From positions 23,685 to 87,684 of the forward strand of contig DAOUBK010000061.1 of NCBI GenBank assembly GCA_034432635.1: a stretch of 64,000 nt of DNA, given 5' to 3'. Positions 8,645-17,546 of this stretch are shown here, in pieces. The position numbers and the translations under genes are program-made. The notes below the pieces were generated by a model. That model was not told where the DNA came from and ran no database searches. It worked only from the letters and a program-made list of their open reading frames with translations. The DNA is from Roseiflexus sp034432635. GTDB taxonomy: Bacteria > Chloroflexota > Chloroflexia > Chloroflexales > Roseiflexaceae. The number at the start of each line of letters is the position of its first letter. Positions within the stretch are counted from its first letter, which is position 1.

Positions 8645-9326
8645 TCCATCGCCGCCGGAGCAGAATCTCGCCGAGCGTCTCACGCCGACCAACCCGCCGG
8701 AGATAGATCTGCTCGGTCAATGCCTGTTCGAGACGCTCCGGCGCCAGCCCGCCGGCGATCAGGTATTCGCCGAGAGCGCGGGGCGCAGCATCATTCCCGA
8801 TTCGCTGTTGAATCTGGGTCATCAGGGCGCGTGCCAGCGTTTCCGGAGTTACCTTGCCGCGCACAATGGCAACATCACCCAGCAGCATCTGTTCGCCACG
8901 ACGACGCATGGCCGCCTGTTCTTCGAGCAACCATTCCAGTTCCTGTTGCGTGATCGCCCCCATCTGCACCAGGATTGACCCCAGCGTTAGCGAGGCGTCC
9001 ATATGTTTGAAGATGCGCGGCTTGTGATCCATCAAAACCCGTCGCGCACGTGCGGCGCGCAGCGCGCTGGAAGCTTCGGTATCACCCGGATCGACGGTCA
9101 GACGCTGTTCCAGGTAGGCAATTTCCAGTTCGACATCTTCCGGCGCTAGGGCGCTGGCACGCGCCAGACAATCGAGGCGGTGCGCCGGAATGGTCACCAG
9201 GTCTGCCAGCGCCAGCCATGCATCGACACAGCGATGACCGGCGGCAAGGTGATCGCGCAGGGCATGGAAATCGTTGCGCACGGCAGCGACGGCGGGGCAT
9301 GGGCGGGAACAGTGGACTGGGTTCAT
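8577..9326 (-). CDS. protein of repeated MshEN/T2SSE-N-like motifs
   Basis: The 249-residue protein starts at ATG 9326, with GGAAGAG seven bases upstream; further upstream in-frame codons have no such signal. The N-terminal 80 residues are helical and rich in Ala/Leu/Asp. The rest holds repeated units of the form LG-x-(I/L)L-x4-G-x-IT-x-(E/D)-x-LE-x-AL-x2-Q: TLGSILVQMGAITQQELEWLLEEQ, then LGDVAIVRGKVTPETLARAL, LGEYLIAGGLAPERLEQALTEQ and LGEILLRRRWITRDQLERALAQQ (each quoted in part). Such units resemble the N-terminal domains of type II secretion/type IV pilus ATPases (MshEN, a cyclic-di-GMP binder in known cases). No ATPase domain is attached. Binding of a nucleotide second messenger is only inference. 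Confidence 0.65.
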   Translation of the reverse strand: MNPVHCSRPCPAVAAVRNDFHALRDHLAAGHRCVDAWLALADLVTIPAHRLDCLARASALAPEDVELEIAYLEQRLTVDPGDTEASSALRAARARRVLMDHKPRIFKHMDASLTLGSILVQMGAITQQELEWLLEEQAAMRRRGEQMLLGDVAIVRGKVTPETLARALMTQIQQRIGNDAAPRALGEYLIAGGLAPERLEQALTEQIYLRRVGRRETLGEILLRRRWITRDQLERALAQQQHDALSLFR

Positions 9327-9440
9327 ACGCTCTTCCGATGGGCAGAATATGGACTGTGGATGGTGCGCAATGCGCCAGTGTCGCACATGCATATCGCTCG
9401 ACAGGCAATAACAGGCCTATACCTGACGCATCTTTCTACT

Positions 9441-9469
9441 ATCATATGTCGTATCGTTCGGGATGGCAA
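9441..9469 (-). promoter_or_regulatory. promoter for the MshEN-like gene
   Basis: On the minus strand TTGCCA (9469-9464), a 17-base spacer and TATGAT (9446-9441) lie about 115 bases before the start at 9326. Confidence 0.5.
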
Positions 9470-9520
9470 GCGCGAGTTGTAGCGATGCACCAGAATGAAG
9501 CGAGCGTCAAACCTTCGACT

Positions 9521-10048
9521 TCAACTCTCCACTGCCATATCCGGGCGGAATGCCAGCGACCAGCGCCACCCCTGATCGGTGCGCACTCCGTGCCAGATTC
9601 CGGCGGTCGGCGTGTGGTTGCCGTTATCGTACCGGTGCGCGCTCAGATCGATGCGGTCGCCGGTCGTGTATTGCAATGCAGCGAGGATGCAACCGCCGTG
9701 GGTCACAAGCGCCACTCGTTGCAGTGGCGTATCATCGAGTTGATTCAGGAGATCGGCAACCCGGGAACGCACCTCCGGATGCTGCTCACCCGGCGCAACT
9801 TCACGCAGTGCTTCGATGACGGTCGGCGTCAGTCCAATCAGTTGCCCGATCACCGTTGCAGTCGCCACAGTGCGGGTAAACGGCGACGAAAGCAGACGTT
9901 CGATGCCTCGATCGCGCAGCCAGTGACCGGCCTGTACCGCCTCTTCCTCGCCACGCAGCGTCAATGGCGGTCCTGGCATCACTGTGTAGGGCAATCCGGT
10001 TGTACGATCCGGTGCGGCGTGTCGGATCAAAAACAGTTCGTTCAACAT
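9521..10048 (-). CDS. histidine phosphatase family protein (phosphoglycerate-mutase-like)
   Basis: The 175-residue protein begins MLNELFLIRHAAPD. The RHG-type motif is RHA with catalytic His10, and the second histidine is in LVTHGG near the C terminus. The middle RDRGIERLLSSPFTRTVATA matches the family pattern of the phosphate pocket arginine. Members hydrolyse phosphomonoesters by way of a phosphohistidine; the substrate is not predictable. ATG 10048 is chosen because the fold begins there. A TGG-TACAAT extended -10 element at 10056-10064 places transcription start almost on this ATG, so the mRNA may be leaderless. It is divergent from the patatin gene. Confidence 0.83.
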   Translation of the reverse strand: MLNELFLIRHAAPDRTTGLPYTVMPGPPLTLRGEEEAVQAGHWLRDRGIERLLSSPFTRTVATATVIGQLIGLTPTVIEALREVAPGEQHPEVRSRVADLLNQLDDTPLQRVALVTHGGCILAALQYTTGDRIDLSAHRYDNGNHTPTAGIWHGVRTDQGWRWSLAFRPDMAVES

Positions 10049-10132
10049 ACTGAACATTGTACCAGATTGTGGTAGACTGCTTTGATGTACCCTGTCGCCG
10101 ATTGTCGCCTGCCTGAACGAAGGGAAACCGGT

Positions 10133-12478
10133 ATGAGCCATGAAAGCACTCCGGTCTACACCGACGCCGATTTCATTAAGGACGATCTGCGCCGCTGCGA
10201 TCTGGTGATGAAAGGCGGCGTCACGAGTGGTGTGGTCTACCCGCCCGCAATCATCGAGCTTGCCACGCGCTACCGTTTTGTCAATATCGGCGGTACTTCG
10301 GCTGGCGCGATTGCTGCCGCTGCCGCTGCCGCCGCTGAGTATGGACGTGACGTGCCATACGCCGGGTATCGCAGCAGTTTTCTACGACTCGACCGGTTGC
10401 GCGTCTGGCTTGGCGAGCGCGAGGATCATCTTCCCGGACTGTTTCAACCGCTACCATGCATGAAGCCTCTGTTCGCCACCCTGCTCGACCTGACCGTTGC
10501 GTCCAGAACCCGATCCCGGACACCTGGTCATCCGCCCGTACAGAAGCACAGTGCTGGCATGATCCGTATTCCCGTCCTTGCACTACGCTTTGTCTGGCGC
10601 ACCTTGCTGCTATTCCTACGCAGCGCACAGGTGCTGATACGCCATCACCCGCAGGTGACACTTGGAGTCGGTGTGACGGTAGCGCTGATTATGTGTGTCC
10701 TCCAGTTTTTGCTCCCGATGCCTGGCAATGGTTTCGTCGCGCCGATCAACATCGCCGGAAGGGTGGCGCTTGCGCTCCTGATCGGCGCAATCACCGGCGT
10801 TTTGGCAGGGGCAGGGCATCTCGTCTGGCTGGCAGTGTACGAACTACCGCGGAACCTGTTCGGTGTGTGCAGTGGTCACGCAACAGGCGCACTATCGACG
10901 GGATGGCCGCCGACGCTGGGAGACGACCAGGGTCACGGCAGACCTCCGGCGCTGACCGACTGGCTTCATGCGGTTATCAACGGGCTGGCGGGACGCGACG
11001 CGCGCCAGCCACCGTTGACTTTCGGCGATCTGGAAAGGAAAGGTATTGCGCTACGCACGATGACCAGCAACCTGAGTGAGCACATGCCGTATGTGCTGCC
11101 GAAGGACCTGGGGCGATTTCTTTTCGATCCGACCGAGTGGGCACGCCTGTTTCCCGACGTGGTTGTCGAACATCTGTGTATCCACAGCGCCGGCGCCGCT
11201 TATCACATTGCCAACGCGAGCGGCAACACGCGAATATTGCTGCCGCTCCCCGCGTGGCGTGATCTACCGGTCGTCGTGGGAGCGCGCATGAGCCTGAGTT
11301 TCCCACTCCTGATTGCCGCCGTGCCGCTCTACACCATCAGCGTCGCCGGTCAGCGCGAATTGAGCGCCGGGCGAACGCTCCACGCCGGTCATATCCAGCG
11401 TCACATGTTCAGTGATGGCGGCATTGCCAGTAACTTCCCGATCCATTTCTTCGACCGCTGGCTGCCGACTCATCCGACATTCGGTATCAACCTAGTGCAA
11501 CTACCCGCCGATGAAGCCGACAACGAACAGTTTCTCCAGATGCTCCTCGCCGGCGCTGGCGCGGAAGCCGCAGCAGAACCGCTGCAATCCGGCATGTTCG
11601 TCAAGCAGGCGTATCTTGGGCGTGCTGACTTTCGGGCTGCGGCGCCTGCACCTTCTCCACAGATGCGTGCTACCGCGCCTTTCAGCAACCCGCAGGGAGA
11701 GATCTACCTGCCGCCTGCCGGACCGGGTGACGAATATATCGAATGGCGTGCCATCGGCAGCCTTCCAGCGTTCTTCTGGTCAATCTTCGGCACCGCGCAG
11801 AACTTCCGCGACACTGCGCAGGCACATCTGCCGAGTTACAACGAGCGCGTGGTGCGTGTGCGGCTGAAACCGGATGAAGGCGGACTCAACCTGCGCATGC
11901 CGTGCCAGACCATTGCGGCGATCATGCGCAAAGGGCAACTTGCCGGACGCGCACTGTTGCCACAGGAGCCGGAAGCGGCAGCCACACGGCGCGGCGGCTT
12001 CAAATTCGACGAGCATCGCTGGGTGCGCCTCGTGATGCTCCTCTCGGAGATCGATCAACAACTCCGCGATATGCGCGCTGCGTATGACGATAGCCGGGCG
12101 GATTATCCAGGCTTCCTGCGTGCTGCATTGAACGACGACACGCTGCCGGTCTGCCTGCCGTACTACTCCGGCAGTGCCGAAGAACGTGCGCTCTTCGTGC
12201 GACGCACCGAAGCGCTGATTGCGCTCTACACTCTGTGGAGCGATCTCGATGACGAAACAACCGCGCGTCTGAACACCGTGCTGCTGCGCATGAATAAACG
12301 CACACTGCAAGACCTGGCGCGACTCCTCGATCAACCCGATGATCCGGCGGCGTTGCGCAGTCTGCACCAGTGGCTCAGTGCAATGCACGCGGAGAAAGTC
12401 CGTCTGGCAAAGGCGGTAGAACGCGAGTCGTCACCGGTTGAAGATATGATCGATCTGCGGGTCATGCCGACGATTTGA
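10133..12478 (+). CDS. patatin-like phospholipase with internal membrane segments
   Basis: This 781-residue protein starts at ATG 10133, after GAAGGGA. The patatin core shows the oxyanion loop MKGGVTSGVVYP (about 26-37), the nucleophile elbow GGTSAG with Ser56, and the catalytic Asp in FSDGGIASNF near residue 425. Between them, about residues 190-260, lie two or three long hydrophobic segments (VTLGVGVTVALIMCVLQFLL, then the GRVALALLIGAITG region). The catalytic halves are thus separated by a membrane insertion. Patatins are Ser-Asp acyl hydrolases acting on phospholipids or other lipids. The C-terminal 300 residues are helical and of unknown role. It appears monocistronic. Confidence 0.82.
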   Translation: MSHESTPVYTDADFIKDDLRRCDLVMKGGVTSGVVYPPAIIELATRYRFVNIGGTSAGAIAAAAAAAAEYGRDVPYAGYRSSFLRLDRLRVWLGEREDHLPGLFQPLPCMKPLFATLLDLTVASRTRSRTPGHPPVQKHSAGMIRIPVLALRFVWRTLLLFLRSAQVLIRHHPQVTLGVGVTVALIMCVLQFLLPMPGNGFVAPINIAGRVALALLIGAITGVLAGAGHLVWLAVYELPRNLFGVCSGHATGALSTGWPPTLGDDQGHGRPPALTDWLHAVINGLAGRDARQPPLTFGDLERKGIALRTMTSNLSEHMPYVLPKDLGRFLFDPTEWARLFPDVVVEHLCIHSAGAAYHIANASGNTRILLPLPAWRDLPVVVGARMSLSFPLLIAAVPLYTISVAGQRELSAGRTLHAGHIQRHMFSDGGIASNFPIHFFDRWLPTHPTFGINLVQLPADEADNEQFLQMLLAGAGAEAAAEPLQSGMFVKQAYLGRADFRAAAPAPSPQMRATAPFSNPQGEIYLPPAGPGDEYIEWRAIGSLPAFFWSIFGTAQNFRDTAQAHLPSYNERVVRVRLKPDEGGLNLRMPCQTIAAIMRKGQLAGRALLPQEPEAAATRRGGFKFDEHRWVRLVMLLSEIDQQLRDMRAAYDDSRADYPGFLRAALNDDTLPVCLPYYSGSAEERALFVRRTEALIALYTLWSDLDDETTARLNTVLLRMNKRTLQDLARLLDQPDDPAALRSLHQWLSAMHAEKVRLAKAVERESSPVEDMIDLRVMPTI

Positions 12479-12854
12479 TGGGTATGAAGCTTTCACCGAT
12501 GACTGTCATATCACATCTGGTGTCATAGACGTCTTGGCACGCTAGCACATCATCACCCTGGCGCCGCCCCCGAGCGACACACCGCTGTGCCCAAGAGCAG
12601 GTATGGCTCCTGGGAGCGCGAGCCTCTAGCTCGCCTAAACCATGAAACAGCACGCCCTGCGGCCACACGCTACCCAGGTGACTCCCGCCCGCAGCGGGGA
12701 CGGGCTGGGGTGGGGGCCTCCCGCTCGCATTGCGACGCCCCGCCAGCGGCGCGCCGGTAGGACGCCTGGTCGCTCGCAGCACGCGGATGACCCCTGAACG
12801 ATGCCGATCTTTGAGCAAGAGTTGGTATTACAGGCGACCTGCTGGGGAACCACG
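12479..12854. other. gene-free spacer with short palindromic repeats
   Basis: This 376-base convergent spacer lies between the patatin and RNase H stops. It holds no credible ORF. It contains a GGAGCGCGAGC-CTCTA-GCTCGC hairpin (12613-12634), related to elements near 30379 and 61537. It also has a degenerate GGGGACGGGCTGGGGTGGGG run (about 12690-12720), which resembles the longer GC element at about 30482. The remainder shows nothing recognisable. Confidence 0.5.
12613..12634. repeat. dispersed GC-rich palindrome (diverged copy)
   Basis: GGAGC followed by GCGAGC-CTCTA-GCTCGC. It has the same design as the copies at 30379-30401 and 61537-61559: constant GGAGC, then a 6-7 bp stem with a short loop. 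The stem sequence differs but pairing is kept. Confidence 0.4.
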
Positions 12855-13490
12855 CTATTCATCGGTCTCAAGCGCCTCAACCAGCGCCCCCCAGCGGATG
12901 ACAGTCTCGCGCTCTTCTTCCGGCGAGGTGCACTTCTTCCAACGCGCGCCGGAGACCCCGTGTACCCGTGCGCGACACTCTTCCCAGGTGGCATGGCGCG
13001 CCAGCACGCCGTCCACCAGGCTCAGGTACGTAATGCGTGTTTGCGCTTTTCCCTGGGATCGATCCGTCGCACGCCTGTCGGCATACGCCTGAGCCAGCAT
13101 ATTGGCGCGTTCGTTCCACGGATCACCGCTGTGCCCGCGCACATATTGCCACGTGACGCGCTGACCGGCAAGCGCTTCCAGTTCCGCCCAGAGATCGCGA
13201 TGTTCGACTGGCGTTTGTTTGCTTGTGAGCCAGTTGCGCTTTTTCCACAACGGTAGCCAGCGAGTTGCGCCGTGCAGCAGGTATGTGCTATCGGTCGTCA
13301 GGCGCACCGGCGCATCGGGTGGAACTCGCCGCAATGCCTCGACTGCGGCGCGCAGTTCCATGCGGTTATTCGTCGTCCGTTCCTCTGCACCGCCGATTTC
13401 GATCACGTCGTCGTTCTGAACGATGACTGCCGCCCAGCCGCCAGGACCGGGATTGCCACGGCAGGCGCCGTCAGTAACAATGTCGATCAT
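12855..13490 (-). CDS. rnhA: ribonuclease HI with C-terminal viroplasmin/HBD-like domain
   Basis: The 211-residue enzyme cleaves RNA in RNA-DNA hybrids. The RNase HI core (about 1-145) has Asp7 in TDGACRGNPGPGGW, Glu45 in NNRMELRA, Asp67 in TTDSTY and His120 in VRGHSG. The position equivalent to E. coli Asp134 is Asn130 (NERANMLA instead of NERCDELA). The extra C-terminal part (about 155-205) reads ATWEECRARVHGVSGARWKK. This matches the caulimovirus-VI/RNase H hybrid-binding pattern W-x-E-C-x4-V-x-G-x2-GA-x-(Y/W)-K. In eukaryotic RNase H1 this domain is N-terminal and raises affinity for hybrids; here it is C-terminal. The gene is divergent from the BTAD regulator. Confidence 0.9.
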   Translation of the reverse strand: MIDIVTDGACRGNPGPGGWAAVIVQNDDVIEIGGAEERTTNNRMELRAAVEALRRVPPDAPVRLTTDSTYLLHGATRWLPLWKKRNWLTSKQTPVEHRDLWAELEALAGQRVTWQYVRGHSGDPWNERANMLAQAYADRRATDRSQGKAQTRITYLSLVDGVLARHATWEECRARVHGVSGARWKKCTSPEEERETVIRWGALVEALETDE

Positions 13491-13706
13491 GGAACCTCTG
13501 TATGTCTGAAACGCAGCGATTGTAAGGGTGCCCGCGCTGATGATGTTCGCGCAAACGATGCAGGACTCCCGTTATTTTGAGCAAACACAACACTCAACAT
13601 CGCTGTGCAGCCTGTACACAGCGAAAGGTAAGAAAAGCATTTCCTGAACGGGTATAATATCATAACACGCAACGCATCTGGTTCAATCCATTCGAAGCAC
13701 GTTCTC

Positions 13707-16700
13707 ATGATCGGTTCGCTCCATCCACAGCCATCGCTCGAACTCCGGGTTCTCGGTGCACCGCGCCTTTTGCTCAACCAGCACGACGTGCCGTTCCGCA
13801 GGCGGCAACCGCTGGCAATTATGGCAGTGCTGGCGCTCAGCGAACGTTCCGTCACCCGCGATGAACTGACGTACCTGTTGTGGCCCGATGCGCCGCAGAC
13901 TGTTGGACGTCAACGGTTACGTCGTACACTCTCACAACTGCGCCAGTCGGTCGGTCTGCTGGCTGACCGGTTGTTGCCCGGTGAAGCCGGGACTGGCAGC
14001 GGCATGCTCCGTTTCGATGCCAGGATGTGCCGCGTCGATGCCCATGAGTTCATGCGCCTGTCCACTCAGGCGCACACATTGCCCGATCCAGACGGCTTAC
14101 GCGCTGCCGAGCATGCGGCGCGCCTCTATACCGGACCGCTGTTGAGCGGTCTGGAACTCAGCGAGTCGTCGGAGTTCGAACACTGGCTCCTCCAGCAGCG
14201 CGAACGCTTCGAGCGCATGTTCCTCGACATATGGCGTCGTCTGGTCAATGGCTATGCTAGTACAGGCGATTTTGATCGCGCTATCGCAGCGGTCGAACAT
14301 GCGCTCGTTCTCGATCCGCTCTCTGAAGTGCTGCATCGCAAAGCGATGTGGCTCTATGCAAAAACTGGTCGTCGCAGTGACGCCATTCGCCAGTTTACCG
14401 TCTGTACTGCTTTGCTGGAACGCGAACTGGCGATTGAACCGGACGCAGACACTGTGGCGCTCTATCAGGCGATTCTGAACGACCGGATCGGTGCTGCACG
14501 AGCGCTGGCATTTCAGGATCAGTCGCTTCCACCTGCCCTCCGCGCTTCTACCGATCGCGCAGACCATATGCTGTCATCGACGCTCGATGATGCATTGACA
14601 GCCGATCTGATCGCAGCCATGCGCACCGCACTTACCGGATCGTCACCAGTTATCGTGGTGCAGGGACCGGCTGGCAGCGGGAAAACACGTATGGTTCGCC
14701 AGGCGCTGCATCAGATTCGACAAACAACGACCAGCCTTCTGATGTGGCTGTCCGGCGCTCGCAAATCAGGACCACAACCTTTCGGCGTCATGATCGACCT
14801 GCTCGACACGGCGCTCCGTGAGCGACTGAACCATCCTAACGTAGAGCGTGCGTCGCACACCGATATGCGGATGACCGAGGCTATCCGTGTGCTGCCGGAG
14901 TTGCGCGCTGTTTTCCCTCAGTTGCAACCCATTCGCTGGCCTCCAGATGAAGTGACTGCCTCCTGTCACCTCTTGCAGCGACGGTTGTTGCAGGCGCTGC
15001 CACGCGCTGTTCACGCACTGGCGGGCGGAGATCCGGTGCTCGTGGTACTGGAGGACCTGGATCAGGCCGATCCGCTCTCGATTGAGGCTGTCCTCTGGCT
15101 GGCGTGCTCGCTGCACGGAACGAATGTGGCGCTGGTGATTACCTGTCGCACAAAAGAGGGCGCCCTCAACCAGATGATCGCCGATCTCCGCACACGGGGC
15201 ATGTTGCAATTGTTGACGCTGCCTGCATTTGATTATTCGACGGTCATCCGTCTGGTGGAACATGCCGGTCTGCCGACCACGACGGCTGAATCGATCTGGC
15301 GGCAGGTCGGTGGGGCGCCCCTGGCAACTCGCGAGATCGTGCGAGCGATTGCTGCTACCGGAAAAGACCTTTCCGCCTCTCCCCTGTCACTGCACGCGGC
15401 GATTCAGATACAGTTGAAATCGCTTGCCTCGACTGCCCGCCAGGTGCTGGAAGCAGTAGCAGTACTGCAAAGCAGTGATGAGCTTGGGATTCAACAGGTC
15501 AGCGGACGCACTGCCGACGAGGTGGAACGTGCCTGTGAGGATCTTCAGGCACGCGACTGGCTCACATTCGCCAGTGCACGGTATACCGTCGCCCACCCGG
15601 AGATACGGGAAGCGGTGCTGGAGAGCCTGAGTCCGGCGCGTCGCCAGCGTCTGCATCGTCAGGCTGCATTGTGGATGCGTCAGCACAACGCAGACCCGGT
15701 GTGGATTGCACACCACCTGGCAGCCGCCGATCAACCAGACGAAGCGGCAGAGATGTGGCTTCAGGCAGCGCGGCGCGCTCGGTCGCTCTACGCGCGCGAC
15801 GCCGCGCTCACGGCTATTCAGCGCGGTTTGGGGCTGGTTCGTGATCGACGCCTCCTGTTCGATCTGCTGAGTGAACAGGAGGCGATCCTGCACGAACACG
15901 GGTTGCGCGATGAACAACGCGCAGTGCTGGAGACGCTGGAGCGCCTGGTCGAACAGTCACCCGATCATCTCGGCTGGCGCGCCGAGATCTATCGCAAACG
16001 CGGGCGCCTCGCCCTTGCCTGCAATGAATGGAGTGCTGCAATCGATGCGCTGCGTCGAGCGGCGGCGTTCACCCTGCACAGCGACTGGGCAACGTTGTGT
16101 CTGCTTGCCCGTGCGCTTGGGCATAGCCGGCAGTGGCACGAAGCAGATGAGATACTCCAGCGTGCGTTGGCGCTGGCACAGCAGCATGATCGTGAGGCGC
16201 AGGTGCGTTGCTGGTTGACCCGCGCCGACATCGAGCAGGGACGGGAGCGCTTCGATGCTGCCGAAAGCGCCTTGAAGCATGCGGTGCAACTGGCGGACTC
16301 CTCATCACCCACGATGCCGCAACTGATGTTGAACCTCGGGAATATGGCTACCGTGCGCAACGATTTTGTCAGTGCGCTGACGTATGGACAGGAGGCGCAA
16401 CGTCTGTTTGCGCAGATTGGCGCACCCGATAGCGAAGCGGCTGCCTGGGTGCTGATTGCCCGCACGCACGCCCGTCTGGGGCAGGTGGAAGCGGCACTGG
16501 CGGCGTACCAGGCCGCCTATGCCAGTTATGCTGCGATCGAACTGCGCCAGGGCATGGCAGCCGCTCGTGTCAATGCGTGCACCCTGGCGTTGCGTATCGG
16601 TGATTTCGGCGTTGGGTTGCGCCTGGCAGAGGAAGCCTGGGATTTGTTTCAGGCAATCAACGACATGCGCGGCATGTGTGTGGCTACCAGCAACATGGGC

Positions 16701-17252
16701 GCGGCGCTAGTCTGGATGGGACGTGGCGCCGAAGCCGAGACCTGGCTGCGCGAATCGTATGCACGCGCGGTTGCGACGCCGCTGCCGGCTCAACAGGCGG
16801 CGGCGCTGGCTAACCTCGGTGCGGCATTGCTCCAGCAGGGGCGGCTGGAAGAAGCCCGTCAGTTGATGGAACAGGGACTGGCGTTGCGCGCTGCGCAGGG
16901 GCATGTCGATGTAAGCATTGACCGCGCATTTCTGGCAATCGCCTGTCTGCGTCTCGGCGATACAGAGGCTGCCGAAAGGTATAGCCTGGAGGCGCTGGAA
17001 GACCTGGCGCGATTGCCGCAGGTAGAAAACCCGCAGCAGGTCTGGTTTGCGCGCGCCCAGGTTCTTCGTGCCCAGGGGCGGATCGCCGAAGCTGCTGTTG
17101 CTCTGGAGTCTGCCGTGGAAAGTTTGCACCGCAGCGAGCAACAACTGCCGCCACAGTACCGCGAACGCTACTGCGCGGTGTTTTCGTTTAACCGTGCCAT
17201 TCTGCAGGCCTGCGACAATGGCGTCTGGCCCGAACCGCCGATGCTGGTGTGA
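13707..17252 (+). CDS. BTAD-domain transcriptional regulator with AAA ATPase and TPR repeats (SARP/LAL-like)
   Basis: The 1181-residue protein opens with an OmpR-like winged helix (LELRVLGAPRLLLNQ, then RDELTYLLWPD, about 10-95). A bacterial transcriptional activation domain follows (DAHEFMRLS through LERELAIEPD, about 105-255). A P-loop GPAGSGKT is at about 319-326, with a Walker B-like LVVLEDLDQADPLS near 450. The C-terminal half is made of helical tetratricopeptide repeats (about 680-1150). Such proteins are signal-gated activators: ATP binding and TPR sensing control DNA binding by the N terminus. The target and ligand are unknown. TATAAT at 13653-13658 is a candidate -10 element. It may control the downstream secreted protease, but nothing proves this. 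Confidence 0.85.
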   Translation: MIGSLHPQPSLELRVLGAPRLLLNQHDVPFRRRQPLAIMAVLALSERSVTRDELTYLLWPDAPQTVGRQRLRRTLSQLRQSVGLLADRLLPGEAGTGSGMLRFDARMCRVDAHEFMRLSTQAHTLPDPDGLRAAEHAARLYTGPLLSGLELSESSEFEHWLLQQRERFERMFLDIWRRLVNGYASTGDFDRAIAAVEHALVLDPLSEVLHRKAMWLYAKTGRRSDAIRQFTVCTALLERELAIEPDADTVALYQAILNDRIGAARALAFQDQSLPPALRASTDRADHMLSSTLDDALTADLIAAMRTALTGSSPVIVVQGPAGSGKTRMVRQALHQIRQTTTSLLMWLSGARKSGPQPFGVMIDLLDTALRERLNHPNVERASHTDMRMTEAIRVLPELRAVFPQLQPIRWPPDEVTASCHLLQRRLLQALPRAVHALAGGDPVLVVLEDLDQADPLSIEAVLWLACSLHGTNVALVITCRTKEGALNQMIADLRTRGMLQLLTLPAFDYSTVIRLVEHAGLPTTTAESIWRQVGGAPLATREIVRAIAATGKDLSASPLSLHAAIQIQLKSLASTARQVLEAVAVLQSSDELGIQQVSGRTADEVERACEDLQARDWLTFASARYTVAHPEIREAVLESLSPARRQRLHRQAALWMRQHNADPVWIAHHLAAADQPDEAAEMWLQAARRARSLYARDAALTAIQRGLGLVRDRRLLFDLLSEQEAILHEHGLRDEQRAVLETLERLVEQSPDHLGWRAEIYRKRGRLALACNEWSAAIDALRRAAAFTLHSDWATLCLLARALGHSRQWHEADEILQRALALAQQHDREAQVRCWLTRADIEQGRERFDAAESALKHAVQLADSSSPTMPQLMLNLGNMATVRNDFVSALTYGQEAQRLFAQIGAPDSEAAAWVLIARTHARLGQVEAALAAYQAAYASYAAIELRQGMAAARVNACTLALRIGDFGVGLRLAEEAWDLFQAINDMRGMCVATSNMGAALVWMGRGAEAETWLRESYARAVATPLPAQQAAALANLGAALLQQGRLEEARQLMEQGLALRAAQGHVDVSIDRAFLAIACLRLGDTEAAERYSLEALEDLARLPQVENPQQVWFARAQVLRAQGRIAEAAVALESAVESLHRSEQQLPPQYRERYCAVFSFNRAILQACDNGVWPEPPMLV

Positions 17253-17546
17253 AGGTGCTATGACCCGTTGCGACACTCCCCTGTGCCCCTCTCACGTGCA
17301 GGCTTCTGGTCTGCATCATCGGTTTCTTGCATTCCAATGCTCTCACAACGTCTCCGCCGTGCGGATTACCATACCCCATCGTAACAACGTCCTGTCGGAT
17401 TCCTCTATGTAGACGTTTTGTGGACGCACCTCCGGTAGGATGCGTGCGTCGTGTCTCTCCGCTCTAGCGATGGAGCGTTACGAGTCATTCGGGTAAACGC
17501 CGGAATGTACCGAGATGTTCTCTATCCTGTTCGGGAGGTGATTGTG

